From the NCBI GenBank assembly GCA_016617785.1, contig JADILM010000008.1, positions 1,426,001 to 1,490,000 on the forward strand: a DNA stretch of 64,000 nt. Direction: 5' to 3'. Under the pieces are notes generated by a model. It was not told the DNA's origin. It ran no database searches and worked only from the letters and a program-made list of their open reading frames with translations. Shown piece by piece: positions 1-10,246 of this stretch (positions are counted from its first letter, which is position 1; each line of letters opens with the position of its first letter). The stretch comes from Sporobolomyces roseus (taxonomy: Eukaryota; Basidiomycota; Microbotryomycetes; Sporidiobolales; Sporidiobolaceae). The translations under genes and the position numbers were made by a program.

Positions 1-2299
1 GACTCTGACTCTCTCCTGATGAGCTTCCGAAATCTTCGTCACCAGGTCTAGCGGGTCGAACTGGAGGAGAAGAACCACCGGTCGTGGTACTCCTCTTCGC
101 GATCTTGCTACCTCCGAAACCGAATGACGAGTTGAGTCCGTTCTGAGTTGGAGATTGTTGCTGCTGAGGCTGGGATTGAGAGAGAGGAGCACTTCCACCA
201 TTCGTCATGAGTTGACCGATAGAACTCGCGGCTTGTTGAGGAATTCCTCCGTCGTTCAACGACCCGGTACTGCTCTTCAACCCTCGATTCAGCGAACCTG
301 TCGGACTTGCTGCGCGTTGTCGAAGGAGTTCGTCGGGTGTAGGAGCTGCGCCTTGCATGACGGGGATCGAAGATTTACGAGAGACGGGCAAATTCGATAG
401 ACCAGTAGGAGAAGAGGGATTTGGAGGGAGAATCGAATTTGTCGCGGGGTTGGGAGCGGCTGGAGCAGGTGTAGGGTTCGACACGGATTGAGGAGGTCGA
501 ACAGCATCAGGAGGGTATTTGATTTTAGCTGTGGGAGAAAGTGAAATCAGCCGTCGTTCATTTTTGTAAGCAGAGAGGGAATGAGACGCACTGGTATCGA
601 GAGTGTGAACTAAAGCTGGATCATCGCTCCTCATACTCGTGTAGCTTTCTCCTCCCAACACGAGAACCTTGTTCTGCCAAGTAGCCATCGCATGACCCGA
701 TCTGCCGCTGGGAGCAGGTCCCATATTTTGAAACATGAACCATCGTTGAGCTGTGTGCTCGATTCCCGACCTCGTCAGCTTGCGAGTAGAAGCAACGATG
801 GAGAGTGAAAATTGAACGTACTTCCGATTTTGAAAGCAGCCAAATCTTCTAAATCTTTCCCATCTACTCCTCTTCCTCCAAAGACATACATCACGTCATC
901 GACGAGAGTAGCGGCATGTCCTTCTCTCGGAACCGGGATGTAACCGATACAAGAGAGTTCAGTCCAGATTCCCGAGTTCAAATCGTAGGACCAGGTATCG
1001 TTGTAGTGGTATTGTCCATCCGTTCCTCCGAAGCTGTACGATGCCAAAGGGTTTAGTCGTAGTCTTGGAGAGACTGAAAATCTTGCGAACAACGTACATG
1101 TAGAGACAATCTCCGTGAGTGACGCAAGTGTGACCCGTTCGAGGAGGAGGAACGGCAGCTCCAGGAGCGTATTCGACGAATGACCAACGAGGTTGACCCA
1201 GTTTGACTGTGGACATTCCTTCACCACTATCAGTGCCTTCAACCGACAAAACATAGAGTTAAAGTGAGTGGAAACGCACGTTTTTGTAAATCGAACCAAC
1301 ACAAATCATTCTTGAACCCTCCTACTACCGCAGGTTGTTGACCTCCATTATTCGATTGCTCATCGGTTTGTCCACCAAACACGAAGAATTTCGATCCGAC
1401 CATCGCAGCTGCATGTCCATAACGGCCTTCTGGTGCAGGTCCCAAAGTCTTCACTCGGGTCCATTCTCTCGTACCTACACACTCACAAAGTCAGCTCGAA
1501 ACAAGGGAAAAGAGGGAATGAGAGTTGGCGTACTGAGGTTCAAAAGGTATAAACCATCATCCTGTCTCTCTTCCGGTCTACTCTTAGTATCTCCTCCCCA
1601 CACGATCAGAACGTTCCCAACTCCTACACTCGCATGACCGACTCTAGGTCCCGGTACTTCTCCTCTGGTCTCAATCAAGCTAACTCCCAAATTCGAACTG
1701 GGTCCACCACCAAACTGACTTGAAGAACAACTCAAGAGGTATAAATCATTCTTGACTGAGTTTGCGACGAGTCCTCCGAAAATGTAGAGGTCTCCATTTG
1801 GGGATGCGAGGGGGTTCACGGAGTGACCGTAGCGAGGAAATGGAGGGGATGAGAGAGGACCCAGGAGGGGAACGGATGGAGATGAAGGGTGGGCTGCTGA
1901 TGGGGGAGGGAGGAGTTGAGAGGGGAGTAGGGAGATGCGTCGTTGTGACCAAGGGTAGAGGACTGTGTGAGAAGGTGCGGAAGTTGAGGAAGGAGGTGGA
2001 GCGGTCGAAGAAGAAGGGACGGGGATTCCAGAGGGAGGTTGCTGTTGAGGGGACGAATAACCTTGTTGTGAAGAGGAGAGTACTGGGATTCCCGAAGATT
2101 GTCCAGGAGCGATTCCAGCGCCGTTCATCAAGATTCCTTGACCCGTTGAAGCACCTAAACTTCCACCCAAACCAGATTGTTGACTACTCCCACTTCGAGG
2201 GAACCCTTGTGATTGAGTCGGTGGTGATTGACCGGTTGATGCACTCGTCGCTGAACCTTCACCTTTCTTGTGTTTATTCTTTGATGAGAAGATTGCCAT
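1..2299 (-). CDS. Kelch-repeat protein (Tea1/Kel1-like), 3' end outside the window
   Basis: This is a multi-exon gene read from ATG at 2299 leftwards and still open at base 1. The first about 130 residues are Ser/Pro/Gln/Gly-rich and look disordered. About six kelch blades follow, each with the R-x-GH start and a hydrophobic-GG core: RYGHS...YIFGG, RVGHA...IVWGG, RYGHA...FVFGG, RTGHT...FGG, REGHA...YVFGG and RSGHA...LVLGG. One splice falls between blades at about 1475-1540. A long Ser/Pro-rich tail runs off the edge. Fungal kelch proteins of this layout (Tea1, Kel1) mark cell ends and polarity. That role is inferred from architecture, and a coiled-coil tail that would support it lies outside the window. 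It is head-to-head with the first MYND gene. Confidence 0.85.
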
Positions 2300-3724
2300 G
2301 CTCCAAATTGAATCTGTAAACGCGTGTTATCCTTTGCTTGTTGAGTACGATGTTCACTTGGATCGCTTGCTGGTGGATTGGGCGAGTCTGAGAGTCGAGC
2401 GAGTGGTGCAGAGGGAAGGTGAGAAGAGGTGAAGTGGAGAGAGGGGGAACGAGAGAAAGGAAGGGGAGAAGTGAAGAAGAGAGTGAAGAGCTGCACCGTC
2501 CAGCGGATGAACGACTACTTGCAAAGGTGTGTAGAGTCGTCTGATAGTCGGTCGTGATCGAGAGATGGGGAGAGAGTGAGGGAGACGAGAGTTGACGAGA
2601 GAGTGAGTGAAACAATATCAACAATAGCGAAACTTGCAGAGGAAGAGCTCACAGATAGCTGGGTCGTATCAGAAGGTCGTGAAAGAGTAGCTGTTGTGGA
2701 AGAACGCGTTTGGTCGAGGTTGCTCGCTGGTAGAAACTTTCGAAAAGTGACAGACTCTCTCTTGTTCTCTTACTCTTCACTTCCGATCCAGATCATCTTC
2801 AAAACAGCTCGACAGCCTGCTCATAGTAACTAAGAATCCTTCAAGATCAACTCTCGACAACTCCCGCTTGTCCTCAAGGTCTCCCTCGCTCCCATCACCT
2901 TTTTTTTTCACCTCTCTCATTCCGACTCTTCAACCGCTCCCCTCTTCTCCAGCGTCCTCCAGTACAGTCTTCGACCCCTCACATTACCTCGCTGCTCAGT
3001 CCCCCTCCCCTTCCTCCCACAACAAGCCTTTTTCTTTCCGACTTTTCGCGCAATTCCCTCGAAACCACTCTCGTACTCTACCCTGTTCATGCGAAAGCTC
3101 CCTTCTTAACGAGTGGAGTCGATTAGTATGGATGAGGTAAGGGAGAGTGGTTGGGGATGAGCAATCCTATACGATTAGAAGGTCATTCAGGAGGCTGAGA
3201 TTTTTTCACTCTTTATTCGAGTATGTAGATGGGATTGAGTGGAATGAAACTGGTCAGTGACTGTGCGAAAAACAGTAAGATTCGGATCGAGCATGCTGAG
3301 AGATGAGGGAGAGCGGCGAGGCTCTCTTCCTAAGCAACCAACCAGCAATTCCTTCGATTCTTTCCTTTTCTCACCTTACCTGGTCCCCCCTTCCCCTCGA
3401 CAATCGAGTCTCTCATCGACAATCATCGAACGCATCTTACTTCGCCTGAGCTCCCCTTTCTATCGTCCCACGAGCCAAACAAAATCAGAGCTTATAAAGT
3501 TGCGAAGATTCTCTCTCTCACGCTCTCCCTTTCCCTCTCTTTCTCTGATTCTTCTTCGCGTTGGATTCACTTACACACTTCGCTAGCTTTAGATAGGCTC
3601 GCTTGGTTGAACTACTCCGAGGAGCCTTTCGGACTTGTGACAATCTCAAATTTCCCGCTTTCTTTCTCCTTCCCTTCACTTTGCCATTCTCTTACCCCAA
3701 AACTCACTTCATTCATTTCGATCG
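2300..3724. other. Intergenic, divergent upstream region
   Basis: This is the shared upstream region of the kelch gene and the first MYND gene. It holds long C/T-rich stretches on the + strand (about 2860-3070 and 3340-3560) and a TATAAA at 3493-3498. Short open frames are present but show no recognisable protein, no splice support and no paralogue. Confidence 0.5.
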
Positions 3725-4668
3725 ATGGCTTCAATTGGTGAGTGTGTCGTATGTGGTCAACAATGCGTCACAAGGTGTTCAAACTGCTCTGAGAAAGGGA
3801 TTGATTGGATGTTTTTCTGTTCTCAGGAGCATCAGAAGCTCGTAGGTCCTCTCTAGCTCTCGTGACACAACGGCGTGCTGAACAACAGCTTCCCGAGCAG
3901 ATCTGGTGGACTCATAAGCGGGTTTGCGGGAAAGCAAAGTGGGAATGGCCTCATTTCTCGGAGAAGGAGCAAGACTTCGTTCGATTCTCGATTCAGAAGG
4001 ACTTCACCAGTCCATGGGGGCAGAGAGGGAATTTGCTCGATATCCTTCAGCCCATAGCTGGAGACAAGAACGCTTTCGAGGTGAGTTTCGTGCGCCCAAT
4101 CTTCTTGTGACTCGTCGAGCTTACATCCTCAGTCGCACTGCAGCTATTAATCGGTATCACGACTGGGGAGGCTCCGGGGTCGCATGGCTTGACAGACGCA
4201 CAACGAGCCGAACATCTCTGCAGGTTGCGAGCCGGAGCTTTCGACGCTCGATGTCACCATCGAGATATGGAGCCTGTCAAGACGCAAACGGAACTCCTTC
4301 AGCGAGTATCGGAGGATCCTCTTGGATTTATGACGATGTTTGAAGACTCGTTCTGGCAGCAAGTCTTATCTCCGACTTGGGACTCGTCGACCTCTCTTTC
4401 GACACTTCAGCATCGTCTCGTTATCTTCTTCACCCTCCTCTGCGTTCATTACAAGGATCTCGACCTTATCGACCTGCACGACCCGTGGATCAAGCATGCG
4501 AGGGAGCAATTGAACGGAGTCGTTGAGAGTTGGAGCGGTCCTGGTCGAAACATCGCTGGGTTTCTGGTTCAGGCGGTAAATGAGGAAATCAAGGTTCAGA
4601 TCAAAGGAGGAGCGTCGCCGTGGCAATGCAATTGGCTCTTTGAGGGGAAGAAGGACTTGCCACCTTGA
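3725..4668 (+). CDS. MYND-type zinc finger protein, array copy 1
   Basis: Three exons: 3725-3841, 3901-4080 and 4144-4668, with introns 3842-3900 and 4081-4143. The start is the first ATG before the finger. The N-terminus carries a MYND-like finger: CVVC, then TRCSNC, then FCSQEH, then HKRVC. The sixth ligand, normally Cys in MYND (CSxxCQ), is His here. The rest is an uncharacterised family domain shared by all copies, with landmarks EWPHFSEKE after the finger and ExPLGFMTMFE plus an LQHRLVIFFTLLCVHY helix in the last exon. MYND fingers mediate protein-protein contacts; a partner cannot be predicted. First of five same-strand tandem copies. Confidence 0.85.
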
Positions 4669-5026
4669 TCAACTCATTCTGTTGCGAAATTCACATTGCT
4701 CGCGTTTCCTTCTCACTTCGAGCCGACTCGCCAAAGAGTTGCGCCCGACTCCTATCCCATAGACTCGAGCAGCAGTGTCAGAATCGATACCTGACAAATT
4801 CTGATACTTGCGAAACTTCGAAAAAAGAGCGATTCGCTTTTTGCTCCTTCAATCCTCTTCCACTACCACTTCGCGCTCCAGCCGCTCGCGCAAACCATCA
4901 CAAACCCTTTGAGCGTCACTCACAACCACCTAGCGACCCTTCACACTCGGTCCTTTCCTTCCCGCTTCAAACCTTGATCAACATTTCCGATTCACGAACC
5001 TCTCACGCCTCGTCAATAACTCGGGA
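4669..5026. other. Intergenic between MYND copies 1 and 2
   Basis: C/T-rich upstream region of copy 2, with a TTGCGAAA octamer at 4808-4815 that recurs between other genes in the window. No coding signal seen. Confidence 0.4.
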
Positions 5027-5982
5027 ATGACCAGTAATTCGTCACAAGTTGGTGGCAGATGTCTTGTATGTGGTAAAGCTGCCACGAGTCGCTGCGGGAA
5101 GTGTAACGCAAAGGGAATGGACTTTATGTATTTCTGTTCAAGTGAACACCAGAAGCTCGTTCGTTCTCTCAATCATCGAACCATGGAAAGCTCTTGCTGA
5201 CTCGCATGAGCTGATTGTAGGTCTGGCATGCGCATAAACGCGTTTGCGGGAAGGAGAGATAAGTTTGGCCGACTCTCAACCAGAAGGAAACGAGCTGGTT
5301 CAGGGAGAGGAACGAGAAACACGGAGTGCCGCAGGAGAGCCTCGAGGAGTTGCACAAACGGACGACTGAGCTAATGGAGAAGAACGTGAGTTCAAATTCA
5401 ATCGTTGCGAGAGTTTGATCGCTACAAATCGCTTGTATCCCGTAGATCCAAGCCGGTCGCTCCGTGATAGAATCAGAAGTTCTAGCTCAGAGCTATGGAA
5501 ACACATTCATGAGCATGTTTAGAGATCAGATCTTCGAATTCCGAATCCTCGAATCCACTGGTCGACCAACAACCAGAGAATCACTCGCCCTCATCTCACA
5601 AGATGTATTGGGTCTCATGATTTACTTCGAGAACAAGTATTGGCCCGGTCTCAGTGTCTGTTTCCCTGATTACCCCATCAGCGCTTTACATCATCAGCTT
5701 CTCGTCTTCTTCACTGTCCTCTGCATCCACTACTCCGATCTCTCCCTCTCCTCTCCACATGAATGGATTGAAGCAGCTCGACACGAAATAACTCAAGTGT
5801 TGTGCCGTTCCGAAGGAGAAAATATGGCGATAGCTCCTCGGTTTGGATTGTTCATGTTTACTGAATTTACGGAAGTTCCTGGAGTCTCCCCTTTTGTACC
5901 AAAGTTCCTTTTCCCTCAGTACACGCAGGAAAAGACGGCGTTGATGCCTCTGACACCTCAGGACATTTTGGCGGGAAATTGA
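5027..5982 (+). pseudogene. MYND-type zinc finger gene, array copy 2, with in-frame TAA
   Basis: Exons follow the family structure: 5027-5158, 5221-5385 and 5446-5982. Exon 1 gives CLVC...SRCGKC...FCSSEHQKL and exon 2 continues VWHAHKRVCGKER. A TAA at 5260-5262 then interrupts the frame. Directly after it, in the same frame, comes VWPTLNQKE, which aligns with VWPPLTEEE of copy 3 and WPHFSEKE of copy 1. Splice sites and the whole 3' exon, including VLGLMIYFEN and LHHQLLVFFTVLCIHY, stay intact. This looks like a recent single-codon loss. A product stopping after the finger, or stop readthrough, is possible but not shown. Confidence 0.75.
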
Positions 5983-6228
5983 ATAATCGATTTTTGACGC
6001 TTCTTTGCGACTTCTTCGGTTCTCTCGTTGGGCGAGTCAATTGCTCTCGTGTGGCTCTTCAGTATTGTATCGACGCTATCAAGTTGTCTCCGATGAAAGC
6101 GAAATTGCAAACATGGATCCGAGCTTTCAAAACAAGGTGCTTGCGAAGTGGAGAAACCGAACTTCTCTCCTTTCCTTCCTTCCTCTCACTTTTCTCGCCC
6201 ACTTCTCAACATTTTACGGCGAACAATC

Positions 6229-7131
6229 ATGGCAACAGAAGGGTCGCCTTGTATGATCTGCGGCAAGCCTGCCACGCTTCGTTGCAGCCAATGCTTGAAA
6301 GTTGGACACCAAGATTTCTGGTTTTGTTCAAGGGAACACCAAAAGCTAGTGAGTGCGTTCCTTCCTCCTACTGTAGCGTTACAGATGCTGACTCAGTAGT
6401 AACGCGTCTTGCAGGTCTCGAGAAGCCACAAGCGATTCTGTGGTGTTCCGTTGAAAGATATCGTTTGGCCGCCTTTGACCGAGGAGGAAGCGAGTGACTT
6501 TATCAAGCTCGCACAAGTACCGAGGGAGAATATGAAAGGAGACGTCGTCCATCATTGGGCGAAGGAAGTGTCGGATTGGGAGGAGAATAAATCGGTCGGA
6601 AGAACTTTCGAGGTGAGCCTTGAAAATCATCTCTTCTATCATTCAGTGCGCTCGACTGACGACTTAGACGAGGGTAGGCTACGGTGAAAGAAGTGACGGC
6701 CGCTGAGCTAATCCTACCATTGTCTCCTCTTCCTCTTTCACGTCCCTCAAAAAGACAATTTCGCTATGCGCGGCGTCAATTACGTTCAGTACACCGCCAA
6801 GGATCCTATAGGAGCCCTCCTCGAGTTCGGCAAGAAGGAGTGGTATTCGGCGGATCCTCGTCCTTTCTGGTTCCCTCTCATGATGAAGATGCTCAACTTC
6901 TTCACTGTACTTGCGACACACTACAAAGATGGCGGTATGGTCGATGTATATAAGAAAGAGCTCGATTGGACGAAGGAGGAAGTCAAGCGGTGGTGTCGAG
7001 AGGAGGTCATGAGGGAGGAACCGGCGATGGCGAAGGGGATTATCGGCGCGTTGGATTTCCGATTTGGACTGCCGACTTATATGCCTATGTTGCTGACGGA
7101 CGGACCTCAGAACCAGTGTAGTATCGCTTGA
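6229..7131 (+). CDS. MYND-type zinc finger protein, array copy 3
   Basis: Exon 1 is 6229-6348 (CMIC...LRCSQC...FCSREHQKL) and exon 2 is 6415-6612 (VSRSHKRFCG, then VWPPLTEEE). The C-terminal exon in frame DNFAMRGVNYVQY, KDPIGALLEF, LNFFTVLATHYKDGG ends at 7131. A simple two-intron model hits stops. A consistent solution is a 16-nt exon 6668-6683 between introns 6613-6667 and 6684-6754, with the last exon from 6755; all phases then match. The CxxC pair and the His in place of the sixth Cys are as in the other copies, but the Trp before the HK of the finger is replaced (VSRSHKR). The exon 3 model is tentative. Confidence 0.7.
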
Positions 7132-7488
7132 GCAAGTTATTGTTTTTCGAACTCTTATCGCTTGCGAAATTCTATTTTATATCCTCTTTTCCCTCGAAAG
7201 CAGTCAGACTCTATCCGCGACTTATCGAATTAGCTGCTCGAGTCGTACAAAAGCGAACGCTGTGATCAATGACTCGCTACTTGTTGCGAAAACGATCGAA
7301 TTCACTTTTCTTTCCTCACCGCTCTATCACTTCGCCTTTGACTCTCCAAAGCTTCCAAATAGACCTCAATATCCTCAAAGTAGATCTGAAACCCTCTCAA
7401 AGAACATCCTTGCCGACCCTTGCTCTTTCCCACTCACGCCAAACTCCACATCTCCCTCGACCTTTCCCACCACATCAACACTCTCACG
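7132..7488. other. Intergenic between MYND copies 3 and 4
   Basis: Two TTGCGAAA octamers (7162-7169 and 7284-7291) and a C/T-rich leader before the next start codon. No gene seen. Confidence 0.4.
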
Positions 7489-8607
7489 ATGGCTGTCATT
7501 GAAGAAGCAGGAGCTACGAATTGCTGTGTAGTCTGTGGGAAAGCAGCATCGCAGCGCTGTTCCAGTTGCGCCAAAAAGGGAGTAAATGTTCGTCCAGCCT
7601 CTGTACTCTCCGTGCCGCACTCAGGTAGCTGACCAGCGCTATGTACTCCATTATAGTTCATTTGGTTCTGCTCCAGAGAGCATCAGAAGCTGGTACGCAT
7701 TTCCCCCTTCACGAACGATCACTATAGACGAGCTAATCCAACCTTTCTCTCGCTCGATAGGTCTGGCCGCAACACAAAAGAGTGTGCGGAAAAGGTGGAG
7801 AGCGGTTTCGATGGCCTGGGTTCACCGAGCGAGAGGCGCAGATGGTGAAAGATATCAAACACAAGCCGATTCCTGGAGGAGGAAGAAAGTCGATCGTTGA
7901 ACACTTCAGAAAGACCGATAAAGGGTTCGATGTAAGTTCATTGCTTCTGTGTCTGTGGCCATCGGCAGGAGGAGATGAACTGACCTCAGCTGTACAGATC
8001 TCGATTGATTTGTTGCGAGACGATAGGGACAACGAGAGAGAAGGCACGAGTGCCGAACGTCGTAACGATCACATCGCCGTCTTTCGTCAACTCGCTTACA
8101 GTGCACGATGTCGAGAGCGAGATCAGACGGGTCCAGCAGCGGTCGGAGGAGACCCAATTTTTCATTTTGCAGAGGAGGATGCCTATGGTTGCTGTATCGC
8201 TTGGCAGAGCGATATTTGCGTCGGATTGGCGAACGATTATCGTGTAAGTCGCGTTCATAGTTAGAAGGTGGAGATGTCTGTTTGGAGACTGACGACTCTT
8301 TTCGAATTGTCTATGTTCGCAGGATTGGTCGAAGAAGTGGCAACATCTCAATATCATCCACTTCGCGATACTCTCCCGAGTCGTCAACAAGACTCCAGAG
8401 GAGCTTTCCGAGAATGGAGGAGAACTGTCGAAGTGTTTTGTGCACACTGGAAACGCTCTGCGGACGTACTGTCGGACGGTGATCACGCCTGCTCACCCTG
8501 ACAAAGGGCCGGAGATTGATCGAGCGATAGTGACCCTAATGAGGAGGATCGATATCGCTAAAGGAGTACTAGATGGTGATTTACCGCCCTTGAGGGTGTT
8601 GGGATGA
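7489..8607 (+). CDS. MYND-type zinc finger protein, array copy 4 (most divergent C-terminus)
   Basis: Five exons: 7489-7587, 7657-7692, 7761-7931, 7998-8243 and 8323-8607, all in phase. An additional intron splits the finger between KKGVN and FIWFCSREHQKL; its donor is GTTCGT, also used by copy 2. Then come VWPQHKRVCG and RWPGFTERE. Exon 4 keeps the family GGDPIFHFAEED element (compare PGDPIGLMLDFE in copy 5). The last exon reads DWSKKWQHLNIIHFAILSRVV and ends LPPLRVLG. A competing open frame at 8005-8247 was rejected because only this frame meets the canonical GTAAGT donor and the next exon in phase. Confidence 0.8.
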
Positions 8608-8993
8608 AATGTCACTTCACATCAAGCCTCCTTCTGGACGGCTTTGTCGCATTCAATCAAGGCACGATCTCTCCTGTATGTCTTCTGATCTGGCGCACGC
8701 GTGAGACCTCATTCATAGCAAACGAGGTGACATCCAACGACTGCAAAGTGTTTCGCACGATTATAAATTTCGAAAATTGCGAAGTATGTCGGATGGATCA
8801 AGCCTTGTCCGGTTCTCTAGAGGCTTGAGGACTGATCACACTGCGAATCAAATGCAAGACGATAGAAAAGGATCTGTTCGTTAATCTTCGCCTTTTTCAA
8901 CTTCGAGTCCTAGTCCTCCTACACTTCACCAGTCTCGTCTCCTGACTCTTTGGCGCCAACACAAACAACACTTCATCTCGCCACTCCTTCAAG
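8608..8993. other. Intergenic between MYND copies 4 and 5
   Basis: Holds an AT-rich TTATAAATTT stretch near 8760 followed by TTGCGAAG at 8777-8784. Otherwise nothing recognised. Confidence 0.4.
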
Positions 8994-9902
8994 ATGTTTT
9001 CTACCGCTCCTCAAGCTCCTCCAGGCTCAGGAGCTTGCGTTGTTTGTGGGAATTTGTCAACCCTCAGGTGCGGCGAGTGTTCGAAGTGGGGAACGGACTG
9101 GATGTACTTCTGCTCGAGAGAGCACCAGAAGCTTGTAAGCCTTTATCGCTCCCGACTGTAAATTGAGAGCTGACGAAGATTTTGATCATCAAGGTCTGGC
9201 CAGTTCACCGGAAAGTCTGCGGGAGGTCGTCAAATCCCTTTCGGTGGCCTCTCCTATCCGATCATGAAGCAGAGGATATGATTGAATTGAGTCGACTGCC
9301 GAATACTAGGCTTAACGGCCGAACCGAATCACAACGTTGGCGAGCAGAGAATGGGGAAGTCGGAGTCTCGCTCGAGGTGCGTACCGAGTTCACCGCCTGA
9401 ATGTTGAATCATCTGACCTGACAACTTACCTGAGCAACAGCAATTCATCGATTTTCATCGCGAATCGAAAGCCCTTAAATATTCGGAGGACCTTAAATCG
9501 AAAGCTGCGAACGAGATTACCGCTATGCGCATCTTGCGACTCAACATGAGGTTGAGCATGGTCCAGACGCGGGAAGCAGGCGTTTCAGCTGAGCTGCCAG
9601 GCGATCCAATCGGACTTATGCTCGATTTCGAACATAGATGTTCTCTCTCGTTGCTCACCCCTCCTCGAACAAACAATACTCCCTGGTCGACACTACAGCA
9701 CAAGCTCAGTATCTGCTATGCGATACTCACTAACACACCCTCTGAGGACGACACCGTCGAGCAATTCAACACGACCTTGCGTTACGCCATCGCCGAAGCT
9801 AAGCGATATTGCACCAACGAGTTCGCCAAGGTTTCACCCGTCGAGGCAAGGAAACTCGCTGCAGGTATAGAGAGGGAGATGAGAAGGGATGTCCCGCGTT
9901 GA
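8994..9902 (+). CDS. MYND-type zinc finger protein, array copy 5
   Basis: Exons 8994-9134, 9194-9376 and 9441-9902, in phase with canonical ends. A Pro-rich leader (MFSTAPQAPPGSG) precedes the finger: CVVC...LRCGEC...FCSREHQKL|VWPVHRKVCG. The linker has RWPLLSDHEAEDM. The C-terminal exon carries AANEITAMRILRLNMRL, PGDPIGLMLDFEH and STLQHKLSICYAIL. It is the cleanest full-length representative of the array, and its layout (finger, 60-residue linker, helical C-terminal domain) defines the family used to judge the broken copy. Its 3' end converges on the fucosyltransferase-like gene. Confidence 0.85.
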
Positions 9903-10246
9903 TGTTTGTTATTTGACTTGTGGAGAGGTAGTCAGAAATGGAATTTCAACTGAGCTGGCTTCTACATCAGCAGAACAGCGAATCCGCGAGAGCCTTTGAC
10001 CGTCATGTCTGCGAGAGCTCAGTATCACGGATAGGTATATTTTGCTTAAACTATGATCAGAGAATAAGTATAGGTAAGGGTAGGGGGTATCAGTAATCAG
10101 TAGGGATATCATATTAGAGGAGAGGGGGTGATCAGCTGGATTGACGAGAAGAGGAGATGGAGCTACTTTCGCGTTCCGGTGCGAAAGAGGTGAAGCGAGG
10201 TCGTGGCAGAATGAAGTAGATCGAACGAGGGGGAAGATGGAAGTAA
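9903..10246. other. Intergenic between convergent genes
   Basis: 3' flanks of MYND copy 5 and the GT23-like gene. No further coding signal seen. Confidence 0.4.

Noticed and set aside
8005..8247. Alternative open frame in MYND copy 4, exon 4
   Set aside because: It would need a weak acceptor and a GTGTAA donor and loses the family GDPI element; the other frame fits canonical sites on both sides.
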